Assembly: GCA_022606425.2 (NCBI GenBank)
Contig: JAHDVF020000050.1
Coordinates: forward strand, 434,001-498,000
Reading direction: 5' to 3'
Origin: Lepidostoma basale
Lineage: Eukaryota; Arthropoda; Insecta; Trichoptera; Lepidostomatidae
Length of the DNA stretch: 64,000 bases
Positions within the stretch are counted from its first letter, which is position 1. Each line of letters starts with the position of its first letter. This document shows, piece after piece, positions 51,757 through 62,435 of the stretch. A program made the translations under genes and the position numbers. A model generated the notes under the pieces. The model had not been told where the DNA came from. It ran no database searches and worked only from the letters and a program-made list of their open reading frames with translations.

Positions 51757-52535
51757 GTTTATTTCTAATATTAAATATGTTTATTTCTTCTTTTGATTTT
51801 TTCAATTTTTGAGTAACTTAAAGGTTGTGAAATTATACCTATAGTAAGTATGTTCCGATCACTCTCAACTTTTAACACAATACTCTTAGATGTATATAAT
51901 TTCGAAAAATGTAAAAAAAAAAAAAGTTATAAACGAGAATGATCCCTTAAAAACAAATTAAAAACGCTTTCTCTTTTACTATCGACAGTCCTTCTTTTAA
52001 TGTATTTCTGTGTATTTACGCATCTTGTAAGCATGCTTCCCAGATATATGAATTCGGTAATCTTGCTTAAATATTATATAAACCGAACTTAATTTAATTC
52101 GTTGGTTCAAATGTTAATCTTTCAAGCGAATCAGGTAAGTTCAAGCATTTGGAATTACGTAGGATTAACCCGGCATCTGTTGTATTCGAATTTTCTCGAA
52201 TACCTGGGTATTAAACACACCTACACGCATATACTGCACTTGTGTGTGTGTGCGTGTAGGACGTACACGCGAATTGCAAATCTCTTGATAATGTTTTGAA
52301 ATAAATTTCGTAAGCTGCCGAGTAAATAACTTTTCCTATTAAGATTTCCCTGCCCCCGGACCCCGCCCGATCCTTTGAGAGATGGTGTTTACTCTCTAGA
52401 GGCTTATGGTCTCCGGGTAGTGCCTACATCACTGACATGCTAAATCCATGTAACTCGCCCTTAGGGCAATCGCCGGTGGGGAGAGTGGTTATTGGGCGGG
52501 GGAAGGGGGCACGAGTCTTTTGATAAAGTTAAGGG
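51757..52535. other. Apparently unique; GC-rich patch at 52350-52520
   Basis: CCTGCCCCCGGACCCCGCCC and GGTGGGGAGAGTGGTTATTG stand out in an AT-rich region. TCAGGTAAGTTC at 52133 is a good 5' splice-site match, but without a pyrimidine tract. No frame recognised. Confidence 0.35.
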
Positions 52536-52539
52536 CTAG

Positions 52540-53640
52540 TGCACACTATTATTGTAACTCTTTAGTGGCATAGAAATTATTATTTTATTGTGGCTTTTCA
52601 ATGGCGTAGAAAATTATATTGTGACTCTAGAGTGGCACATTTTTTTAATTGTGACTCTTGAGTGGCATAGAACATTTCTTTGCGACGCTTCATTAGCATA
52701 GAAGATTTTATTTTTACTCTTTAGTGGTATAGATTATAAATTTTGCATTGACAACTTGAACTTGAAACCAAGGCAGAGAATGTTGAAGTGCTATGCCTGG
52801 TCTGTATTATTCTATGGCTCGGAGACTTGGCCCCGAAAGTGCACACTATGAACCGGTTGGAAGCATTCGAGATGTGGTTGCACAGGAGAATGCTTCGCAT
52901 ACCGTGGACAGATTTCGTCAGCAATTTGGAGGTCTTGAGGAGAGTCAATTGTAGTAAACAACTGCTAAAAGACGTTAAGGTCCGTAAGATTTCATATCTG
53001 GGTCACATTCTGGGTGGAGATAAATACAGTTTGCTCCAACTAATACTAATGGGAAAAAATGAGGGGCAGCGTGGTCCTGGTAGAAGGCAAACGTCTTGGC
53101 TGTGCAACAAAAGAGACTGGACCGGGATGAGACATGTCCCCACATGAGCTGTTCTGGGTTGCACAAGATAGAGAAGCCTTCGCCGGAGTGATTGCCAACG
53201 TCAGGGTGACTTGATACGGCACGCGTAGAAGAAAAAGAAGTGGTATAGAAAATTTTATTGTGAATCTTTAGTGGTATAGATTTTTTTTGTTACTCTCGAG
53301 TAGCATAGAACATTTTATTGCGACTCTTTAGTGACATCTAATATCATGTTTTTCTTTGGTGGCATAGATTTTTTATTTTGGTCTACAGGTGGCATAGATA
53401 ATTAAATTTTTATATTTTACTGGCTTACTAATTTTATTGTGACTCTTTAGTGACATCCAGTATTTTGTTTAAACGCTTTTGTTTAAATTAAATTTTTGTT
53501 TTTTAATGGTTTAAAATTTTCTATGGCGACCATTTTTAATGGCGTAGATCTATTGTTACTATTTAGTGGCATAATAATACAAGAAAATTTTATCGTGAAT
53601 CTTTTAGTGACATACATAGAATATTTAATTGTGACGTTAT
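52540..53640 (+). repeat. Degenerate minisatellite, ~40-50 bp unit
   Basis: About twenty diverged units built on TATTGTGACTCTTTAGTGGC, ATAGAA, for example at 52555, 52600, 52645, 53260, 53310 and 53420. Strong divergence shows age. RTE-B interrupts it at 52742-53245. Confidence 0.85.
52742..53245 (+). mobile_element. RTE-B copy inside the minisatellite
   Basis: LEAFEMWLHRRMLRIPWTDF, VSNLEVLRRVNCSKQLLKDV, GHILGGDKYSLLQLILMGKN, GRRQTSWLCNKRDWTGMRHV, then a shift and AQDREAFAGVIANVRVT, stop, tail AGAAGAAAAAGAAG. Closely related to 3009-3582. GTGGTATAGA occurs on both sides and may be the target duplication, but it is also the satellite unit. Confidence 0.88.
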
Positions 53641-53819
53641 TGGCAAATTTATTTTGTTCGAACACAAGTTGGCATTCTTTCTTTCATTGCCAATATTTCT
53701 TTCGACTTATTTACCGTGAATTATATTATCTTTATCAATGATGATTGACTCGATTCGAGACTTTATCATTTTCAAAACAAAAGACATTTTGGAGCTTAAT
53801 AAATAATCAACATGTTCTT

Positions 53820-55182
53820 TTGTTTTTGAAAATTTGGTTTGGTTCATGTGGTGCTCCTGTTAATTTGGAGATATTTCGCGTATAAGTGAATTGTTTTGGT
53901 CAATTTAACTGTTGCCGCACTTTATAATAGTTAATTGTGACACGTAATACGTTTGTGCTGTTTTGCTGTTAAAATTATATTAGTTTTATCGTTTTTATAA
54001 AGAATTTTGACAGGTGTAAAAATAAAATTTTCATTTTTTAATTGTATCTCAATAGAGACGAAGACGTAAACTGGAAACTGAACATGGATGATCAAGGTGT
54101 TTACAAGACTTATGACCTGTCATTGGTTGGGTTAAGCGCACGCTTTATGTAATTACAACATTCCCCATTCCACCTTTGTTATTTGTGATGATGCATGACA
54201 AATTTTTGGAACATGTAAATATACTTCAAAATCCATATTTATCTTCACGTGGCAGTTTCAGTCAGCCATCTATGTAGATTTGGTTGCACTAGTGAATTTT
54301 TTCAAGAATTAACCTATACAACCGACCCACTAACGCCATCTATGGAGAATGATTTTCGGCATTTAGCAAACTACCTTATTAACACAATGTGAAGGCTGTC
54401 GACCAACATATTGTTAGAAGCCGCTAGGAGTATTATTCCATTCTATATGCCAAAGAATTTTGACCAGAATATTTGAAGACCAAATATTTGTGAATGTATA
54501 CTTATACCTGTATACAAATCCTGGATTTACACCAAAGGGTGGTTAATTCAAATTTTAATTGTATCTCAATAGAGACGAAGACGTAAACTGGAAACTGAAC
54601 ATGGATGATCAAGGTGTTTACAGGACTTATGACCTGTCATTGGTTGGGTTAAGCGCACGCTTTATGTAATTACAACATTCGCTTCGCAACGCTTTATGTA
54701 ATTACAACATTCGCAACATCTACAACATTCGCAACGCTTTATGTAATCTACAACATTCGCAACGCTTTATGTAATTACAACATAAAATTTTCATTTGTTC
54801 CAATGACAATTTGAATAATTTCTTCAATATTATTTCAAAGTTCTTGCTGGTTAAGTGCCTAATTACAGCTAATTAAAAAAAACGGTGGATACGTGTAACA
54901 TAAATTAAATAGACAATATGTGCACCATCTAAAAAGAACATTTGGTGTTTAATTATTTTTATTTTGTTATTTTATTTTATATTATTTATTTTGTGAGTGT
55001 TGCACGATCGAAGTGTGCGCGGGAGATGCCTATTGGTGGCGATGAGGTTCGCAACCCATCACACCGCGTCTCCCGCGTAGCGAAAAGAGAAGGATGGAGT
55101 GCCGCATCAGTAAAAGTGTGACAGTCCATTATTTCTGCCTACCCTTTCAGGGAGATGGCGTAATGGTTAGTTAGTTAGTTAT
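53820..55182 (+). mobile_element. NA-RTE copy split by an insertion
   Basis: The body 53820-54036 continues at 54782 and ends with the RTE-A terminal block and (GTTA)n. The insertion is 54037-54781; ATAAAATTTTCATTT is duplicated on both sides (54022-54036, 54782-54796). The 5096 and 42178 copies lack the insertion. Confidence 0.85.
54037..54781 (+). mobile_element. Family X insertion with 15-bp target duplication
   Basis: Two X termini (AATTGTATCTCAATAGAGAC at about 54039 and 54556) bracket ~500 bp. Then four or five imperfect tandem copies of CGCAACGCTTTATGTAATTA, CAACATT follow (54660-54781). The 15-bp duplication suits retrotransposition. No coding frame. Confidence 0.7.
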
Positions 55183-55534
55183 AAATAATCAATTATTTTT
55201 TTGTTTTTAAGTACTGTGGGAACTATCCCACTGTTACGACACGATAAATACATTAAACGATTTTTCTGTCGTCCGTTCGTTTGCATACCTTTAATAACAA
55301 CTTAATTATCTTGTCACGCAAAGTAGAGAGTGTTTCTGTTGTATGTGGCTGATTGGGAAGGAGTTTACCATAATTTGTAACTATGTCGTAAATTGTAGCT
55401 TTATAATTTTATGTATGTCTTTTTGTCACGTGATGTGAACTATTTTAGGCGTTGAACTTTATGGAATTTTTTTATTTAATACAGAATAAATTAATGTGTA
55501 GTTAAAGTGCGTGCTTGTATAGTAAACGCATTTA
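55183..55534. other. No feature recognised
   Basis: Apparently unique AT-rich sequence. Confidence 0.45.
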
Positions 55535-55735
55535 ATGTCTTCTTTTTCTTTGAACATGACCGTACCAGTCCCTTTTTCGCTGTCTGCTCCATCTTATAAT
55601 ATCCTCAACCTCACAAATCTATCTTATTCTGGTGTTCCTCACGCGATTCCTCAGTGTCTTGCCTGCTATCGTCCTCAGTGTCTTCATTTCGGAAGTCCTC
55701 ATACCTTGTTTGATCCTGTGCCTTGATTGTGTTGT
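55535..55735 (-). mobile_element. RTE-F copy
   Basis: Minus: MRTSEMKTLRTIAGKTLRNR, VRNTRIR and following frames match 34480-34880 and 23996-24275. Confidence 0.75.
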
Positions 55736-55739
55736 TATG

Positions 55740-56230
55740 AAATAATGGTGAAGAAATTGTACGTTAACAATGTGAATGGAGAATGAAATAGAATTAGATC
55801 GAGAAACATGTGACCCAATCAAGTCAATCAAATTATAAATGTCGACTACATTTAGAAAAATCGGCGTGCGTGCATGACGCGATGTAATTTATATATTGTT
55901 GAAATTTATTATGTATTGTTGTTGTAGGGAAGAATGGTTAAAATGTTGTATACGAGCATTGTGAGTGGAAAGAGAAGCCGTGGAAGACCAAGAGAAGCAT
56001 GGCATGACCAAATTAATCAAATACTGAAAGGTGGCCACATTTGAAGTCGGAAAAATCGAGGGGCGTGCATGTTGCTCCTTCGCTTCCTCCACATTCATTC
56101 ATCGTGTGCGAGCGTACACGATAGATGAATGTGGAGAAGCTAGAGAGGTATGTCAGGACAGAACGGTGTAGCGGTCTATTCTCTCTGCCCACTTCTCCGG
56201 GGAAACGGCGAGATGATTAGTTAGTTTGTT
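55740..56230 (+). mobile_element. Two RTE-A 3' ends
   Basis: 55743-55888 covers the KKLYVNNVNGE to RRACMTRC region, badly decayed. 55927-56228 restarts at GRMVKMLYTSIVSGKRSRGR and runs to GTAGCGGTCTATTCTCTCTG and the tail GATTAGTTAGTTTGTTAGTT. A short palindrome near 56080-56130 (ACATTCATTCATCGTGTGCG / CGTACACGATAGATGAATGT) lies within. Confidence 0.78.
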
Positions 56231-56337
56231 AGTTTTTTCCTACATAATGCTAAGTTAAGAAAATGTTTTCTTTTTCTATTGTACTTTCGTTTGAATCACT
56301 TCACATTTGGTGGTTTGGCATTATTAAAAATAATATT

Positions 56338-56825
56338 TTTCTTCTTCTTCAAGTGCCCTGTCGGGTTCCCGCAACTTTGGCGATCACCTCGGCGAACCTG
56401 TCCCTGTCCTGCGCCGTTCGGAACAGCTCCTCCACACTTCGGATGCCGGTCCACTCCCTCACGTTTCGCAGCCAGGACATTTGTTTCCTTCCGGGCCCTC
56501 GGCATCCCTCAATTTTCCCTCCAATATCAGTTGGAGTAGGTGGTACTTTGCCCCACGCAGTATATGACCCAGATGTGAGACCTTGATAGTCGATAACAAT
56601 TCCCTGTCAACTCTAGCTCGCCTCGGGACTTCGATATTGGTAACCATGTCTGTCCAGGGAACTCTGAGCATTCGGCGATGGAGACCCATTTCAAATGCTT
56701 CCAGTCTGTTCATTGAGTTAACTTTCAGGGTCCAAGTTTCACACCCGTACAATAAAACAGACCACACATAACATTTGATCATTCTATGTCGGAGTTTCAA
56801 GTTTACGTTATCATTGCAGAAGAGT
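56338..56825 (-). mobile_element. RTE-B copy, 113-codon frame
   Basis: Minus 56800-56459: MKLRHRMIKCYVWSVLLYGC, ETWTLKVNSMNRLEAFEMGL, HRRMLRVPWTDMVTNIEVPR, GHILRGAKYHLLQLILEGKL; then GPEGNKCPGC shifted. (GAA)n tail at the left (CTTCTTCTTC). Confidence 0.88.
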
Positions 56826-57534
56826 GAATAATATTAACCCACTTTTACTTGTTGTTCCACTTCTTAATTTTTTTTGTTAAAAGCATCGGTTTCGCTCCCA
56901 GCAGAGCTTCGCTAGGGTTACAAAATACATTTATGGTGGTGGTGTTTTTTTTTATGTATGGGAGTTGCATTCTACCGCATTTATTCTGCTCTCATCCTTC
57001 TTCTGCCAGTTCCATGCTTCGTATTTTTATTAAGAACTATAGATATTTGGTGCCCATTATTGGTTCGATTTTTCGAGACGAACACGTGACATTGAGCCGT
57101 CGCTAGAATTTTCTCCACTGCCAGCCACATACATTATGATCTTGTTTTTCTCGCCGAAACGGTTCTGTTTTAAAATGTTCCGTCGGTGTAATACGTGAAA
57201 TTTGTTTTTCCGCGATATATTACCATGTTTGCGTTAGCGGTATCCGCTGGTTGAAAAAAAAAAACTGAAATGTAAATGTTTTTAACCTCTTTCGTATCGT
57301 GTCAGCCTGGTACCTTATTCAAGATTTTTTACGTGGAAGGTGTGATAATTATAAAATAATATACTTTTTTGCTGCACGTTGATATTTATCGTTTTTAATG
57401 GATTCGGACATCATGGGTTTGGCAGGGTTTTTTTTGTATTACGCGACAACACTAAAAAAAATTAATTGCTTAAAATTATTGATTCATCTCTGTTCGCAAT
57501 ACTTTGTGGTTGTAGATGTTTTATTTGTCTTTTT
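56826..57534. other. Mostly unassigned; two repeat scraps
   Basis: 56880-56925 on minus carries CTAGCGAAGCTCTGCTGGGA, GCGAAACCG, a degenerate FB8-type core. 56967-57022 on minus is an RTE-A scrap (EAWNWQKKDESRINAV-like). 57030-57530 is apparently unique. Confidence 0.45.
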
Positions 57535-57660
57535 CTTTTTTATATACTTTGTATACAACACTAACTATTAAAAAAACTTAAAATTAATATCAGACATGTT
57601 TCGGACAACCCGTTCCTTCCTCAGTGATATTATAAAGATGTTTAAAATATTATAATATAT
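57535..57660 (-). repeat. Penelope/retrozyme-like repeat, minus copy
   Basis: Related to 2290-2460 through TTGTATACAAAGTATATAAA and the GAAACATG core. Non-coding. Confidence 0.6.
57586..57631 (-). ncRNA. Hammerhead-like ribozyme motif, best example
   Basis: On minus: AATATCA, CTGAGGA, A, GGA...TCC stem-loop, GAAA, CATG, TC, TGATATT. AATATCA and TGATATT pair perfectly (7 bp) right beside the core, forming helix I. Cleavage would fall after GUC. CATG is self-complementary, so helix III would be a dimer contact or a strained 2-base loop. The only departure from the core consensus is one extra A before stem II, which is itself short. Family parallel: type I hammerheads in Penelope-like elements. 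Confidence 0.6.
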
Positions 57661-57699
57661 GTTAAAAAAATATATGTTAACTATTATATGTAAAAAAAT

Positions 57700-57930
57700 A
57701 TTATATGTTAAAAAAAATATATATTAACGATGTAAATGGAACCAGAAATAGAGGAAGACCAAGGAAAACGTTGCACGATAAAATAAATCAAATATTGAAT
57801 GTAGGGCCATGTGAGGAGTCAGAAAAATTGACGCGCGTGCATGACACGATGTATGAATGTTGAGGAAGCTAGAGAAATATGTCAGGAAAGAAAGTATGTC
57901 AGTTCTTTCTTTCTGCCTACCTTTGAGCCT
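57700..57930 (+). mobile_element. RTE-A 3' fragment
   Basis: Starts with ACGATGTAAATGGAACCAGA (NDVNGTRNRGRPRKT region) and runs to TCTTTCTGCCTACCTTTGAG, just short of the terminal block. Confidence 0.75.
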
Positions 57931-57939
57931 AAATTGACC

Positions 57940-58165
57940 TAAAAAATGTGAAGTGTTCTTAACGTACTAGCATATATACGTCTTTCAAAAATTTGTCAGA
58001 CGTGGTGGTCGTAAGAAGTGTGGAATGGGGAATGTTGTTAACATAAAGCGATCGCTTAACCCAACCAATGACAGGTCATAAGTCCTGTAAAAGCCTCGAC
58101 TACCATATTATGTTTCCAAAAAAAACAATTTACATCTTCGTCTCTATTGAGATACAATTAATCCT
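57940..58165 (-). repeat. Family X repeat
   Basis: TGTGGAATGGGGAATGTTGT, GACAGGTCATAAGTCCTGTA and the terminus TCTTCGTCTCTATTGAGATA, CAATTAATCCTT. Minus orientation. Confidence 0.65.
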
Positions 58166-58774
58166 TAAACATTATTTATGGTTACCCCTAATATATGTGA
58201 CATTGTATATTGTATAACTTGTAAGAAAACGCTTTTACGATTAAATTACAAAGTTACGTTTTGCTTTTTGACAAGTTTGTTTTTGCCGTGTATTGCTTTT
58301 GTGACATATTTCTTAACGCTTGTTACTCGCATGTAACGGTTAACCAGAATCCTTTGAAGAAATTTCTTAAAGACTTCCACGGCTAGGATATGCAGTAATT
58401 TAGGGGCGTGGCCGTGTATTGTGCGTGGTGAGGAATTCCTCCAGCAGTGGTACAAAGTGAAAGTTATTTCTTTTGGCTTCGCGGGTAGGCCCTTTGAGCC
58501 CCCTGGCGGGGAAACTTTCATTTTTCGTGGGCTGAGAGATAATTAAATTTGCCGTTTTCAATTTTACATTGTTTCTTGTTCTGTTTTCGTAAACTCACTA
58601 TTAAGTTATGTTATTTGATAAATAATTTTGTACATTTGTAAATAGGATACCATGATTTTTGATTATTTTCGGCCTACCTAAAGTTGGTTGTTTGGCCCAT
58701 TTCTTTAGATTAATCAGGGGATATTTCAAGAACTCGGCTGTGCTGGTGGATGTTGGTCTTTTCCCCCCCAAAAG
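58166..58774. other. Apparently unique; 91-codon minus frame not called
   Basis: 58246-58521 (minus) is open with moderate GC but shows no motif on either strand. Could be an old element or host sequence. Confidence 0.35.
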
Positions 58775-58880
58775 TAGAATGAATGCAGTGGAAATGAGAT
58801 CTCTTAGACGAATGTGAGAGTGTCGAATGAAAATATAAGAAGTGAATGTGGTGCGAATGATGGTGTTATAAACAAAATAA
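58775..58880 (+). mobile_element. RTE-A internal scrap
   Basis: MNAVEMRSLRRM-coding sequence, then the SNENIRSECGAND region with a deletion. No tail. Confidence 0.65.
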
Positions 58881-58906
58881 TCTCCCCCAATTTATAATAC
58901 GACGAC

Positions 58907-58983
58907 CTTTATGCCAGAGTGGTAAGAGCCCTGACTTCCATACCGAAGGTTCCGGGTTCGATTCCCGGCGATGGTAGTGCGAT
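58907..58983 (+). mobile_element. SINE head, copy 3
   Basis: GACCTTTATGCCAGAGTGGT, AAGAGC, then CCGGGTTCGATTCCCGGCGA: both promoter boxes in plus orientation. The body is absent because a TGATT-tailed element abuts at 58984. Confidence 0.8.
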
Positions 58984-59740
58984 TGTCGATCAAATCAAAT
59001 CAAATCAGTTTATTAACTCGAAACACATTACAAAAAACATATATTTAAGGCATCTATTGAGTACAGGTAAAATATTATAAAAATAAAACATAATACCAGC
59101 AACGCATCAGAGATGGTTCGACGTTAGGAAGACAAGATACTTTCTAAAGTCAAGAGTATTTGTCCCCTGAACGTACCTTCACTAATATGATAGACGTCGA
59201 TCTCCGAGGAGACCGCGTGCAGCAGACTAATTGCTCTTCCCACCGGTGTCACCAGAGGCAGATTGGTCATGGCGGCCGGTGGGTAAAACAATCTGTGCTG
59301 TCGCTGTCGGAGATATCTATCAGGGACAAAAAGACCAACACCCTCTAGCACGGCCGAGTTCTCGAAATATCTCCTGATACATTTAAAGAAATGGGTAATG
59401 AGATGCACATCTCTTCGAAGCTGTAAAGAATTGGTTTCGAGCATTCCCAAAAGAAATGCCGTGGGATAGAGCCGCGGATAACTCCCATACTCCCTCATGT
59501 GGAGATACCTCAGAATTTTTTTTATGAACCCTCTCCAGCATAATGGAATATCTCGCCTCCATATCATAGAATCACTTTCGAGTCTGCTCCGAACGAACGC
59601 AATGTATAGGACTCTGACCACATTGGGATCTCTGAAAACTCTTCCGGTCCGAATGATAAAGCCCAACATCCTCAGTGCAATGTCACAAATCCTCTCGATA
59701 TATGGACGAAAATCGGCCTACTCTCATAGATGATTCCGCG
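58984..59740 (-). mobile_element. TGATT-tailed non-LTR element, 181-codon frame
   Basis: Minus 59669-59124: MLGFIIRTGRVFRDPNVVRV, LYIAFVRSRLESDSMIWR, FIKKILRYLHMREYGSYPRL, YPTAFLLGMLETNSLQLRRD, RQRQHRLFYPPAAMTNLPLV, STFRGQILLTLESILSS. The tail at the left is ATCAAATCAAATCAAATCAG. The copy lost a few residues before FIKK. Confidence 0.9.
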
Positions 59741-59744
59741 ATCT

Positions 59745-60545
59745 TTCATTATTTATTTATTTATACATGATACACAAATTAGACATTACAAACGAAAAAC
59801 ATTTAGGCGACTCATTTGGACACAAAACGGTGCTACAAAGATAAGATAAAACAACATGAGACCAAAAAATCATACATATCAGAATCCAAATGTGTCGACG
59901 TCAGTAAGGCAGTACTCTTTTCAGATTTGTAATATTTTTTTTATGAATACTGCCTCACTGACACTGAAAATGTCCAAATTCGTGATGATTAGATTCAGCG
60001 TCCGAATCGCTCTTCCTACTGGCATCACCAAAGGCAGGTTGGTTCTGCGTGACGGAGCAAAGAACAATTGATGTCGGCGCTGTCGCAGGTTGTTATCAGG
60101 AACAAAAATACCTATTTGCTCCAGAACATAGGGGTTCTCAATAGAGTCCCGAATCAGTTAAAAGTCAGCAAAAATGTGTTGACAGTAATCCTTCCCTCCT
60201 CAGTTCGAGGGAGTTATACCCCAGCATACCCAAGAGAAATGCCGTTGGATAGAGCCAAGGATATACCCCTTACTCTCTCATGTAGAGGGCTCTCAAGAAT
60301 TTCTTTTGAACCCTGTCCAACATGAGAGAATACTGAGCCTCATGAGGACTCCATATCACGGCACCTCCCTCGAGTCTGCTTCTGACTAAGGAGTTATACA
60401 GAGTTCTAAGGACCCGGGTGTCTCTGAAAACCCTAACAGTTCGAACCCAGCATCTTTAACGAAACGTCTTATACCTTCTCGATCTGAGGACGAAATTTCA
60501 ATCGACATTCGTAAATTATCCCAAGATCTCTGACAGTAGAATATC
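59745..60545 (-). mobile_element. Related non-LTR element with TTTA-type tail
   Basis: Minus frames give LYNSLVRSRLEGGAVIWSPH, SLMLDRVQKKFLRALYMRE and YPWLYPTAFLLGMLGYNSLE-like sequence, then decay. Same protein family as the TGATT element, but the 3' side reads TATTTATTTATTTATACATG instead. Several shifts. Confidence 0.75.
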
Positions 60546-61084
60546 TATATTTATTTTACTTTACTTATGATTTACTTTACTTTACATATGATCTGCCTTA
60601 TTTCGTCGTTCGGTATTCTATCATATATCGTTTTCCCGCACATTCTTCTCGTATTAAAGAATATTTCATCGTAGGTACATGTGCTAGTTGCTGGTTGTTC
60701 ATTGTGTATCTATGATACACAGTTCTAAATGCTCTAGTAAAATATATGGAGGTGTTTATAAAGTAGCTAGCTGAGATTCGTTAAATATTACAAGACTTGG
60801 TTTAGTGCCGTCTTCTTATCATAATTCTATAAGGCACTTAATTCTCTTCAAATTTCTGCCTCGCGGCCTTGCGGGGCATCTCGCTGCATGCCCGGCGCTC
60901 GGCGCTTATTCACGCTAATGCTCCCATGAAACCAATTCCTTCTCTTTACAAAGTATAATATTTCACTTTTCAATGTAGTGAAAATATTCTGTTTGAATAA
61001 AATTACCCTCGGATCGCTCCTTTACTTAAATGAACACCGTAATCCTCGTTTCACAATACAAACGGTTCACAGCTTCCTTCTGGG
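60546..61084. other. Mostly unassigned
   Basis: 60590-60660 (minus) is an RTE-A scrap (RMCGKTIYDRIPNDEIR). 60700-61080 is apparently unique. Confidence 0.45.
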
Positions 61085-61475
61085 TAGAAAATCTATCCAC
61101 TAAAGCAAATATGGCAGTACATAATGGAGTTCTAGTGCCAACCCTTATGTATGGGAATTGTAGCTTGGACTTAAACACTATGAAAGTAGGATAAACGCCG
61201 TAGAAAGGTGATTACTGAGAAGTATGTGCGGGAAAACGATATAGAATAACGAACGACGAAATAAGGAAGAAATGTACGGCAGATGATCCGGGTTCGATTT
61301 CCGATGAAAGCAGTATGATTGTCACACTGTCTTTGGTCTGGTGTAGAATTCACGTGACAATAAAATGGCGATAGATTAGCTATCTATCACATGTCACGAG
61401 AATCACTATGATAGCTATAATACCCTTTACATCGATTTGGCTCATGCTGTCATGATGTAAAGAGCGGTTCAACAA

Positions 61476-61506
<31 letters not shown>

Positions 61507-61945
61507 TCATAAGTAAAATTAAAAAAAGATCCCTGAGATGGTTTGAACATATGCAACAAATGGACGAAAGAGGAATTGTTAAAATGTTGTATGCAAGCAG
61601 TGTGAGTGGAAAGAGAAACGGTGAAAGACCAAGGAAAGTATGGCATGACCAAATTAATCAAATACTGAAAGGTGGCCACATTCGAAGTCGGAAAAATCGA
61701 CGAGAAAAATGGATGAATCTGGAGGAAGCTAGAGAGGTATGTCAGGACAGAATGGTATGGCGGTCTATACTCTCTGCCTAACCCTCCGGGAAAGAAATAT
61801 TGAAAGTGGGAAAAATCGACGAGCGTGCATGTTAAGATGTATGAATGTAGATGAATCATGAGAGATACGTCAGGATAGAGCAGTATAGCGGTACAACCTC
61901 TTTGCCTACCCCTCTTAAGAAACGGCGTGATGTTTAGTTAGTTAG
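61085..61945 (+). mobile_element. RTE-A copy split by a SINE, then a second 3' end
   Basis: 61085-61282 covers STKANMAVHNGVLVPTLMYG to KCTADD with shifts. After the SINE it resumes SKIKKRSLRWFEHMQQMDER, GIVKMLYASSVSGKRNGERP, CQDRMVWRSILSA. 61800-61945 is a further truncated end with GTGATGTTTAGTTAGTTAGT. Confidence 0.82.
61283..61503 (+). mobile_element. SINE, copy 4, 5'-truncated
   Basis: Starts at the B box (CCGGGTTCGATTTCC), full body (CACGTGACAATAAAATGGCG, TTTACATCGATTTGG), tail (AAT)n at 61477-61500. The A-box half is missing. Nested in RTE-A. Confidence 0.82.
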
Positions 61946-61947
61946 TT

Positions 61948-62400
61948 GGACTTGGACTTGTATCCTCTGGCTTACAGAGGTTCAGCTCTAATGGCTATTC
62001 CTCTTACGTCTGTAGGAAACATTGTTGGAATGCGATTTGGTTGTTATTTCATGATGGGGCTAAATGTATGGCCCGGAGTGTCCCCCCGAAAGAGGGCGAG
62101 GGGGGATTTAGGGTTTCTAATAAAGTCTTACATTATTGTCAAGGAATGGAAGACCAGTTAGGGATGGGATTGTATTTATAAAAAAAATCTGTTCCCGAGG
62201 GGAAGATAAGAGGAGCAGTGCCTGGATGGAGTTGTGGTAGGAGATAGCATCCTGCGTGAGACCATTTTGTTTGGCGGAGTACGTAGTGGGCTATCGGGGA
62301 GGATAGATTTTTTTTATCCACATAGATTGCGGGAGGGGTAAAGGACTGAATGATGTGGATAACTTGGTGGTAAAGGTTCATTATTGATAAGGAAGATGGT
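61948..62400 (-). mobile_element. Jockey-type 3' UTR fragment
   Basis: TGGCTTACAGAGGTTCAGCT, TGGCTATTCCTCTTACGTCT and GGAAACATTGTTGGAA closely match 46690-46770, the 3' side of the Jockey element. The rest is its extension or decayed coding sequence. Confidence 0.65.
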
Positions 62401-62435
62401 AATAATTTTGGTCGAGTTAGTTAGAAAATCTTTAC

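Noticed and set aside
52102..52150. Second recursive splice site at CAGGTAAGTTC
   Set aside because: No pyrimidine tract precedes the CAG, so only the 5' splice-site half matches.
58246..58521. 91-codon minus-strand frame
   Set aside because: Basic but without domain signature, and unsupported by splice or start context.
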